Shown: piece by piece, positions 35,151-43,460 of the stretch
Numbering within the stretch: the stretch's first letter is position 1
Layout: every line of letters begins with the position of its first letter
Source of the DNA: Humulus lupulus
Taxonomy: Eukaryota > Streptophyta > Magnoliopsida > Rosales > Cannabaceae
Assembly (NCBI RefSeq): GCF_963169125.1
Contig: NC_084794.1
Span: forward strand, 156,684,858 to 156,748,857
Length of the DNA: 64,000 nt
Reading direction: 5' to 3'
Position numbers and translations under genes: made by a program
The notes under the pieces: model-generated
Databases searched by the model: none
Told to the model about the DNA's origin: nothing
The model's input: the letters and a program-made list of their open reading frames with translations, nothing else

Positions 35151-35767
35151 ACGAGAGCATCACAAGGTGTTGACAAACAACATCACAATGTTAAACCAAC
35201 AATGTTCTAAGTATCAAAACAAAACTAGGTGTTGACAAACTAAACATTGTTCAACTGAGAAACAATGCGCAACATACTACTGAGTCACCTCATAATCAAT
35301 AATGGATGGATGCTCAACAATATCCCCAACAGCAGGTTCGACAATTTGTCATCCCCTTCCTCGTCTTGAGGAATACTCGTATCAAACCCATGACCAATAG
35401 ATCCCCAATCAGCAGGGTTAGCCTCATCCTCTAACATACCAATGTAGAGTTCCAACTCTCCATCTACCTTCCAATCCTTAGACTTACCTTCTTTGAACTT
35501 TGTCAGCAGTTCCTTACGAGCCTTCCACATGGCCCTCACCGCAATGTCCTCTAGATGAGCACATAAATCATTTGAATTCTTCTTCTCCTTAGCCAGTTTG
35601 CTCTCTTTATCCTTTAACTGCCTCTTCAACTATTCATTTAACTATTTACTTGCCTTAAGTTTCTTGTCAGCTTTTGTAAGACCCGATCGAAGCTCAGTGT
35701 TGCACTTCCTAAGATCACGATTTTTGTATTGATGGTCTCGACAAATATGATTCACATTAGAGATCAT

Positions 35768-35837
35768 CTATAAAAAAAAATGAGAGTTAGTGCAAACAAA
35801 ACATATAAAATATAAAATAAGTAAAAAGGATGCTTAC
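35768..35837 (-). other. Probable intron in the antisense ORF
   Basis: On the minus strand it starts GTAAGCATCC and ends in a T-run followed by ATAG, 70 bp. The flanking sequence reads into the coiled-coil exon. Confidence 0.55.
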
Positions 35838-36483
35838 TCGATAGGATACAAAATCATTGGATGACTCGACGGATCGCATTTCCTTCAAACGAGTCTCATC
35901 ACGAGGACACAAGAGGGCTTCGACATATCCTTCTATTAGCAAAAGGTTTGAATACACATAAGTATTACTTGGAATAATGATAGTGGTGTTTCCTCTGTCA
36001 TCATCAAAATCAACCCTCTACCTCTTGCTCGATCCTCCTCCTTTGGTGACCTTTATTGGGGCAGTACTCTTTGAAGGCACATGGTTTATTGAAGGCCCTA
36101 CAACCAATGATTTTCCTTTCTTCTTACTCCCTACTTTCCTAGCTTTAGCAAAGGCATCAGGACCAGAAGGCATTTTGAATGACATCCATTTTGAATACTT
36201 ATCCGCCAGATTACGTTCTTCTTCTCTCAAATGGATAAGAAGAGTAAAATTGATACCAATCAATTCTAAAGCTCGCTTCAACAAAAATATGGGAATTCGA
36301 CCATCCGGTACAATAAGAAGATTACCTTAACTATGCCCCTCGACTTTGCTCCAAAGAAAACTGGAAGTCAAATTTGATTCCTTCAACAAGTTCTTCCAAC
36401 TTCGTTCCTTTTCTGGGATCTCTAATTCTTCAAATTCTGGTCACTATCGTACAATAGTGCAGGGAGTATTGCCATTTATTTAT

Positions 36484-36578
36484 CTACAAAATGAAAAATA
36501 CTAACATTAGAATTTCAATGGGTTGGAAACAAAAGACACAAGAGAAATAAGTAAGATAATTTAGCACGCAACATCTAC
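36484..36578 (-). other. Probable intron in the antisense ORF
   Basis: On the minus strand it starts GTAGATGTTGCG and ends TTTTGTAG, 95 bp, T-rich. It lies between the DCYCFFHG segment and the downstream exon. Confidence 0.55.
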
Positions 36579-37299
36579 CTAATACCCTTCAACTAGTAGG
36601 AAAACTATCGGCTCTAAGCGTGAACATATCCACTCCATGGAAGAAACAATAGCAATCCTTCCATCCTCACTCATTGGATTTTATACTACAAACCAAGGAC
36701 TCATCTTCATTACGAGACACAAAACTATTTCTCCCCTTATTATTGTCATGTTTCCTCACTATGTAATGAGCACAAAAGTCTACCAACTCACCACTGATCC
36801 TGAATACCTCAGTAAACCTTTCAATGCCTAAAAACACTCTCCATGCATTAAGCATCTACTATCTAGGAGCTATCTGATAACAATTGAGTACTTTTGAAAC
36901 AAAAGGAGGGAAAGAGAACCTATTGATGTAAGGTGTACTCGTACATACCACACCAACCAGGGGTATCCCAATTAATCTATTCAACAAACCTGGCTAACTT
37001 AATCTTAATGCTATGAGGGATCCCAAAAGATAATCTTATCTTAGCTAAAAGGGGAACTGTCAATTGGGTTTCCAAGTCAGCTCATAACATACCTTGTGAT
37101 CGACCAAAAAAACTTGGCTCATCATCTTCACCCACCAGTTGCGTCAAGACATAACCCATAACAAGAGCTTCTTCACTAGGTATCGCCAACCCGACGGCAT
37201 CATGATCCTCAATATCGTGACCATAATAATCCTCTACTGCTATAATAGGATTAATAGGCAAAGCATCTAGAACCTCATCATCAAAATCGTCATCCATTT

Positions 37300-37689
37300 T
37301 GACAACCTACCAACCATTACTATCAGTATCAGAATCTACCTCTACAAATGCAGGGTAGAATGCACTCCCAACAATCTATATCGATTCCTACCGATGACAT
37401 AAGTTGTCAAAATTATAAAAATAAAAAGTAATAAAAAAATACAACATAAAAGCCTAAGTGGTTATTGCACATAGGACATCAAGGACATAGAACCCCAAAG
37501 GCTTTATTCCCACACATGACAGTTCCACTGGGGACGCCAATAAAAGAATGCCCCGTCCTAGCACATAACACTTTGTCATTGTCTACCAAAATATTACGAT
37601 TTGATATCCTACATTAGGGACATAGCTTAAGGGTACTTCATTTTTATCACCCTACATCAGGAAAATTTGTTCTTAGGAGGCACATTCCC
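37300..37689. other. Spacer upstream of the antisense ORF
   Basis: About 390 bp with no reading frame. By position it would hold the promoter of the antisense gene; I see no convincing TATA box. Confidence 0.4.
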
Positions 37690-37865
37690 AGGACCGTCCT
37701 TATACTTCACTTGACGGTCCTTATATGGATGGACAACTTGGGAGTGACCCTCTTTGGTACCCTACAATCCTTAGATGAATAGTCAACTTAGGAATGACCT
37801 TCTTTGGTACCCTATGATCGCAAGATCGATACACAGCTTGGGAATGACACTCTTTGGTACCCTGC
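37690..37865 (+). repeat. Tat1 50-bp tandem array 2, left part
   Basis: TCTTTGGTAC recurs at 37751, 37801 and 37851 (50-bp period) within units containing ACAACTTGGGAGTGACC. The array is split by an X solo LTR. Removing 2046 bp plus one 5-bp duplication puts the next unit (39952) exactly 50 bp on. Confidence 0.9.
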
Positions 37866-37895
37866 TGTAGTGTGTCGGAATTTTACTTAGTGAGA

Positions 37896-37913
37896 TAGTA
37901 GTAGTATTAGTAT

Positions 37914-37970
<57 letters not shown>

Positions 37971-37971
37971 C
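37896..37971 (+). repeat. (TAG)n microsatellite in X LTR
   Basis: About 25 near-perfect TAG units. The corresponding place in the 17956-20000 copy has only about four, so the tract expanded after or around insertion. Confidence 0.95.
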
Positions 37972-38370
37972 TAGTAGTAGCTTGTATTATGTTAGTTTCT
38001 GTGGATTTTGGATCAAGCCGGGACTTAGTTGGAAACTCATAGCAACAGTTATGGATTTTATAAGTTTAACCTATAGTTTAGAAATATTAATTATAACATA
38101 AGGTTTGATTAAAATTGTTGTTCCTAGAAATATTGTTTATTATATCATATGGTTTAGATAGAATTAATAAGAACGTGACACTTGTCACAAGCATGTTTAT
38201 TAAGGACTTAGGTATTTTTTTGTTGAATAGTTTAATTAAAAGAAAGATCTAAAAAGCTATAGAACCTTCCAGCAGCTGTTAGGATCATAATATTACTCAG
38301 TCAAAGCTGTTTAATCAATTCAAAATATGTTGAAAGAGTGCAAATATATGTTTTATATATAAACGTATGC

Positions 38371-38506
38371 CGATATATCACAGCTATAGGGGTCGATATA
38401 TCGCCTACAGGAGATACGGAAAACACGTAGACTTCGCACGAACGAAAGCACGAAGGCTCGGGGTGTAGGTCCAGGCGATATATCGCCCAAGGTAGGCAAT
38501 ATATTG
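38371..38506. repeat. Paired-palindrome array, X LTR (plus copy)
   Basis: CGATATATCA at 38371 and CGATATATCG at 38394 (23 bp apart); CGATATATCG at 38476, inside GGCGATATATCGCC, and CAATATATTG at 38497 (21 bp apart). Confidence 0.85.
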
Positions 38507-38675
38507 CCTCTAGGAGACATTTTTTAAACTTGAGGATTTAAATTTAAAAACAGCCTTAACCACTTGGACTTGCTCTTGAATGATTTTGACCGAGTTCTGG
38601 GCATCTGTTGAATGAAAATTCAAATCTTTTTCATTTTATATTCATTTTAAAAGGGGTTAGTTTCACTCCTTGAAC

Positions 38676-38688
38676 TCTATAAATAGGA
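38676..38688 (+). promoter_or_regulatory. TATA box of X solo LTR (plus copy)
   Basis: CTCTATAAATAGG lies about 180-310 bp downstream of the palindrome pairs. Transcription should start near 38712. Confidence 0.65.
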
Positions 38689-39911
38689 CCTAGTACTCAG
38701 CAATTTCACTCATCATTCAAGCATTGTTTAGAGCCTCCAAGCTACTAAGGCTACTATAGAGAGAAACACTTGGGTTTTGGGTTAAAAGATTTTCCAATCT
38801 AAGCTTTTCTAAACACTTGGGAAGTAAGATAGAGTGTTATTTCAGTATTGAGGTGTAGATCAAAGTCATAGTTCATCCAAGGTATTCTTATCCTTAAGTT
38901 CAGTTCTTCATGGTTCTTTAGTTTTCTTTTGTTTTCATTCAGATCCCAACTTTTTGTTATGATTCTTGGTTAGGGGTTTAAGTTCTTTGAAACTTAAGGT
39001 TTTTCAGTAAGTTTCTATCTTGATGGTTTAGTTCTCTTTTTCATCTCCATTTCTTTAGAAGACTCATGGATTTTACTGTTATCCCGTTCTTGTCTCCATA
39101 TCCTGGTTTTTGGTAAGAAAAATAGGTTAGATTATATGTGTTTATATGTTTATGTTATAATATGTTTTATGCTATGATATGATATGTGATATGATATATG
39201 TTTTGTAGTCACTTAGGCATATGACTTGCTTAGATAGCAAGCCCTAAGAATTTTTTATCATTTTCATTGTTTAGAGTTATGATTTACCCTACCTCGATTA
39301 GTAGACATAGGACCTAGATGGGTTATCATATACTATAGTTGTGATATAACCTACCTCGATTAGTATACTGAGGACCTAGATGGTTTTATCACATACCACG
39401 TTAATGAGTTAATGGCAATTAATATTGTAGTCTTATATGATAAACATTTTTATAGTCTTGTGTATTATAGTATATGCTTTATGATATAGTCTTATGTTTT
39501 ATGATTTATGACATATATGTTTTTTTTTAAGTAGATTATCCTTGCTGAGCATTAAGCTCATTCCTTTATTTTTAAATGATGCAGGAAAATGAGCATGGAA
39601 GGCGGGAAGGATTCGTGGCAGCTTGGCATGTGTGTTGAGGATTGAATGGACTGCTGGAAGATCAAGGATGACGTTGTTTTTAAGGCTTTTGATTTATGTA
39701 TTTTCGCACTTGTTTTTTTTTTTAATTTAGTAAATTTATGTGTTTTAAGTTTTATGTACTAAAAAAGGGTACACATACCGTATTTTGTATTTCGTACAAT
39801 ATTTCGTGTTTTTAATAAAGTTATGTTATTTCTTATGTATTTATTCCAAAATAGTAGTTATGTCTAGTAGTTTTTAATGGTCCGAGATCTAGAATTAGTC
39901 GGGGCATTACA

Positions 39912-40085
39912 CCTACAATCCCAAGATGGATACACAGCTTGGGAGTGACCCTCTTTGGTACCCTACAATCCTTATACGGATAGACAACTTGGGAGTGACC
40001 CTCTTTGGTACCCTATGATCCCTAAGCGGATGGAGAACTTGGAAGTGACCCTCTTTGGTACACTACAATCCCAATACATATAGAC
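39912..40085 (+). repeat. Tat1 50-bp tandem array 2, right part
   Basis: TCTTTGGTAC or its variant recurs at 39952, 40002 and 40052, continuing the 50-bp phase of the left part. Confidence 0.9.
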
Positions 40086-40963
40086 AACATTGAGTCTTCA
40101 AATCCTAACACTCTACAATCCCTAAATAAATAAATGGTACCAAGTTGGCATTTTCTAACTCTACAATCCACCAAATTTTCTAAAAGGCATAGACAATTTT
40201 TAGGCAAAAATCTTACCGAAGCAAAACCTTGAAAAAGCCCACAAACCCCACAACCCATAAACACATTGAAATTTCTCTTATCTTTCATTCTAGATCAAAA
40301 ACTCAAAATATCAAGAAAACCGAGAACATTTAAACCTTTCATGGAAAACCTATAAACCCATTTCGCAAACCTACCACAAAAAATCCTAAGATTCTAGAAA
40401 ATATGCCAAAACAGGAACGAAAGCTCACCAAAATGCATAGAATATAAAAAGAGTCAAAGGAATTTGACCTGGAGTTGCTGGAAGCGATTCTTTGCTAAAA
40501 GAATAGAATCGCCAGTCATGACCTCTTCTCCAAAATACAGAATGGAATTGGTAAAGAAAATCGAAAAGGCCCTAAAGTCCTAAACAATTTAAAGATCACG
40601 TAACCTTCTTAGAATAACTACAATACATATATGTGAGGGAAACTTGAAAATGAAAAAGGTCACTCCCGCATTGCTCCAATACTCATCTTTGTCCTGACTT
40701 GAGTACTACAATGGATGAGCACTTAACAAAACAAAATACATCCTTTAAAAAAAAAAAGCAAAACCAAATAGATCATGCATATCCTATGACCCATACGTTA
40801 GGCCCAATAGTAAATAAAAATCTCATATAAGCTTTTTCTCTCATTTCAATTATTACACCTAAGTAAATGTTTATATACATAGTTATGCATATATATTTTT
40901 AATAATATATATTTATTACACATACGCAAATGTTTATATGCATACTTATTCATATATATATAT
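40086..40963. other. Tat1 3' region without recognised features
   Basis: AT-rich sequence with decayed array edges up to about 40170. I see no gene, repeat or RNA in the rest. Confidence 0.5.
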
Positions 40964-41417
40964 GGAAGACTTCTCAATGGTTATTACCTATGGATGGTTA
41001 CCATAAATCACTAAACAAGTTTATGATGATGAATGATTATAATGATGATAAAAATAAATATATAAAATCAATAATTTCAAAAAAAAAAAAAAAGATTAAT
41101 TAGGCAATAAAAATTAGTTGGAATGATAATGGTCACATTAGTTATTCCCATTAATTCCAAAATGATTTTTTTTCTCATGGAATGGTTAAAAGGAATGAAT
41201 CAAAAGAATAAAGAATGAATATTAAATAAGATTTTTTTATTCTTTAATTAATCAATATGTGACCGCTATGTCATCAGGTAGCTCTTCCAAAAGTTTGAAA
41301 AAATCAAAATTTATTTTTAGAAATATTAATTAACAAATATAAATATGGGTCATTGATCCTAATCCAATGGTTAATATTAAATTAACCATCTATGAATAGT
41401 AACCATTAAGAGTGCCC
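40964..41417. mobile_element. Probable MITE (454 bp) with terminal inverted repeats
   Basis: The left end GGAAGACTTCTCAATGG, continuing TTATTACCTATGGATGGTTA, is an imperfect inverted copy of the right end, which reversed reads GGGCACTCTTAATGG and then TTACTATTCATAGATGGTTA. The interior is AT-rich and non-coding. The flanks are (TA)n, so the target duplication cannot be fixed. The surrounding TATATATTTTTAATAATATA motif recurs on both sides and again near 41490. Confidence 0.65.
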
Positions 41418-41770
41418 TATATATATATTTTTAATAATATATATTTATTCACATAAGTAAACATTTATATGCATACTTATGCATATATATATTTTTAATA
41501 ATATATTTATGTCATAATTATGAACAGATACATAAACTTAAAATATTTTTTATTTATATAATCATTATAATTATTTAATAGAAATATGTATATATATTAT
41601 AAAATTATCAAGCTCCATTTCAAATTTTTCTTTTATAAAGGTCACACCTCAACACAAATCAAACATTTTAGACCTTCTCTAGGTCACCCAATAGAATCGT
41701 CAATAAAGAATGCATATTTCAATTTTTTGCCAGTCGACACTACTACTCTCCGAGCCAACTTAACTTGACT

Positions 41771-41789
41771 CAGAGAGTAAGGGACAAAC
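41771..41789 (+). other. Tat1 polypurine tract
   Basis: CAGAGAGTAAGGGACAAAC lies directly before the TGTAG start of the 3' LTR. Confidence 0.6.
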
Positions 41790-42492
41790 TGTAGTGGCCA
41801 AAAATCGCACCAGGCCCAAATCAATTGTGCCATCGCACCAATTGGAAATCACAACCCATTAAACACTAAAGAGCCTATCAAGCCAAGTCAGTAAGAAGCT
41901 ACTCTGAACAACTACGCCCAATCTCAACCACAAACGAACCTTAGCCCACTCATCAAGAGTAGTGTTGGGATTTGACTACTTCTTAAGCCCAAAGGGCTTT
42001 ATAGCAACAGAACAAGTCAAAAACATGGGGAAGGGAGTTAGGTCAATCTACAACTCACCCAAGAGAATGGGTCTTCCTGCTTTTCAGGAGGAAGATCGCT
42101 TCTCACGTTCACTCCTCAGTAGATAAGCAACACACCATTCAAATACTCTATAAAAACAAGGTTCTAGACCTATGAAGAGGGGGACGAATTGACTAACGAA
42201 ACTCCTATCAAGCATTCACTCAAAAGCTCTTAATCGTTCTCTAATACTACCAGACTGATCACTTAGATCAGCCCCTCGCCGCCACTCTACGGTGGAGTTA
42301 TTTACTTGTTGTTTGCTTTCTTTACATTCCTTTACTCTATACTCAAATTTCTTACTGACTTGACCGTCACAATCCCTTCTAATTGCACCACCACGGTGTC
42401 CCAAGGCTTTCACGGTCTTTCTTCCTTTGTTCTACAGGTTTCCAGTGCCCGTGATCCATCCTTTCCGATCATTGTAGAGTTTCCCCTCTACA
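41790..42492 (+). repeat. Tat1 3' LTR (about 703 bp)
   Basis: It starts TGTAGTGGCC after a purine tract. I place its end at CCTCTACA (42492) because the termini then form TGTAG/CTACA and the next bases (TATCATCAG) join the RT frame of relic A. A TATA box CTCTATAAAAACAAG lies at 42146-42160. The right boundary is inferred; the 5' LTR is outside the window. Confidence 0.68.
42146..42156 (+). promoter_or_regulatory. TATA box in Tat1 LTR
   Basis: CTCTATAAAAA in the middle of the LTR is followed about 30 bp downstream by a plausible start region. Confidence 0.5.
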
Positions 42493-43018
42493 ATTATCAT
42501 CAGTTGAAAATGAAAGAGTCAGACATTCTAAAGACAGCTTTCCGTACTCGTTACGGCCATTATGAGTTCATGGTGATGTCCTTTTGACTCACTAATGCAC
42601 TTGCAGCGTTTATGGACTTAATTAATAGGGTGTTATGTGAGAACTTAGATAAGTTTGTTATCGTATTCATAGATGACATCCTTATATATTCAAATAATAA
42701 GGAGGAGCATGTGGTGCACTTAGAACTAGTTTTGCAATGGCTTCAAGAGAAAAAGTTGTATGTAAAGTTCTCAAAGTGTGAATCTTGGCTAGAGAAAGTA
42801 TGTTTTCTCTAGCACATGGTGTCAGGAGAGGGAACTTCAGTGGACCCGGCCAAAATTGAAGCGATGAATCAGTGGGGACCTCCAAAGAATGCACATGAAG
42901 TTCAAAATTTCCTAGGGTTGGAAGGTTATTATAGGTGATTTGTGGAAGGTTTTTTTCAAAATAGTCTCACCAATGACTGCTCTTACTTGTAAGGATGTTA
43001 AATTCGAATTGATAGATA
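42493..43018 (+). pseudogene. A: chromovirus reverse transcriptase fragment
   Basis: The reading begins [20 protein letters not shown] and [10 protein letters not shown], and continues through [20 protein letters not shown] (catalytic FIDD), [20 protein letters not shown] and VQNFLGLEGYYR before hybrid H interrupts it. Stops occur at about 42585 and 42810. It matches the RT palm and thumb of C, but with clear divergence. The upstream part was separated by Tat1. The next segment of the same frame resumes at 45580. Confidence 0.88.
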
Positions 43019-43389
43019 TGTAACGCCCCACGTCACTATGGCTACTTCCTGGAATGACGACGGGCCCTACAAACCAACACGCCTTTCCAACGTGATTTTT
43101 CCTCACTCGCACGCTTCCTGGGAAAACTTCCCAGGAGGTCACCCATCTTGAGATTACTCCAGGTCAAGCACGCTTAACTTTAGAGTTCTCAAGTGATGGG
43201 TTACCGAAAAGAAGATGCATCTTGTTGGCATAGGTAGTACCCATCAATCCATTTAAGCCCTCTTCAACTCTGTAGTCCCATACCTACACAGTCTTAGAAT
43301 CATCACACTTGACCTTCCTCAGGCGGTGTGGGATTGCACAGCTATACCCGGTCTTTCCCCTTACGAATCACGGGATTCTGACTGTCACA
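43019..43389 (-). repeat. Cassandra LTR (3' LTR of H)
   Basis: On the minus strand it begins TGTGACAGTC and ends GTGGGGCGTTACA, 371 bp. It carries a 5S rRNA-like block (43120-43200), the hallmark of Cassandra terminal-repeat retrotransposons in miniature. These encode no protein and depend on other elements for mobility. Confidence 0.85.
43120..43200 (-). ncRNA. 5S rRNA-derived block with RNA polymerase III promoter boxes
   Basis: On the minus strand AGTTAAGCGTGCTTGACC corresponds to the 5S A-box region and AGATGGGTGACCTCCTGGGA to the C-box region, nearly unchanged. The intermediate element is more diverged. It is part of a Cassandra LTR and not a true 5S gene, because the first third and the end of 5S are missing or altered. 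Confidence 0.82.
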
Positions 43390-43460
43390 ATCACCCCCCT
43401 TACGGGCTTAACGTCCCCGTCGGCCACACTTCCGGCTAGGTCAAAGATCTGATACCAAGT
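43390..43460 (-). other. Cassandra internal segment and primer site of H
   Basis: On the minus strand: ACTTGGTATCAGATC (primer site, one base changed from TGGTATCAGAGC), then GACCTAGCCGGAAGTGTGG near the middle and AAGGGGGGTGAT as the purine tract before the Cassandra LTR. No coding capacity. Confidence 0.75.

Larger units (their letters stand above)
35285..37297 (-). pseudogene. Antisense ORF relic of Tat1 with introns
   Basis: On the strand opposite to pol, scattered segments read in one direction. They are an acidic N-terminus MDDDFDDEVLDALPINPII (37297), then FSFPPFVSKVLNCYQIAP near 36905, WRVFLGIERFTEVFRISGEL and VDFCAHYIVRKHDNNKG (36855 on), KSNE-GWKDCYCFFHGVDMF, a lysine-rich stretch (36284-36018) and a coiled-coil-like C-terminus (35629-35285, MKRQLKDKESKLAKEKK). 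Two likely introns have GT/AG ends on the minus strand: 36578-36484 and 35837-35768. The FPPFV...NAWR and GWKDxxxFF signatures are those of plant transposon-associated proteins found as antisense ORFs in Tat elements; function is unknown. Many stops; dead copy. Confidence 0.72.
37866..39911 (+). repeat. X-family solo LTR (2046 bp) inside array 2
   Basis: It begins TGTAGTGTGTCGG and ends GGGGCATTACA. The flanks CCTGC (37861-37865) and CCTAC (39912-39916) are a 5-bp duplication with one mismatch. Within it lie an expanded (TAG)n at 37896-37971, palindrome pairs at 38371-38506, a TATA box at 38676-38688, a 61-bp duplication near 39295-39385 and the TTGCTGAGCATTAAGCTCA segment near 39543. Its length is within one base of the copy at 17956-20000. 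Confidence 0.93.
28986..42492 (+). mobile_element. Tat1: degenerate Tat-lineage Gypsy, 3' three-quarters
   Basis: In order: gag, protease, RT, RNase H, a second RNase H, integrase, a long 3' region with tandem arrays and an antisense gene relic, a purine tract and a 3' LTR. The second RNase H, the long 3' UTR and the antisense ORF are features described for Tat-lineage Gypsy elements. The 5' part is cut by Cop1 and should continue left of the window. Its 3' LTR ends against chromovirus relic A, into which Tat1 inserted. It is riddled with stops. Confidence 0.85.

Noticed and set aside
43019..43389. A genuine 5S rRNA gene
   Set aside because: Only the internal promoter part matches; LTR termini, primer site and purine tract show a Cassandra element.
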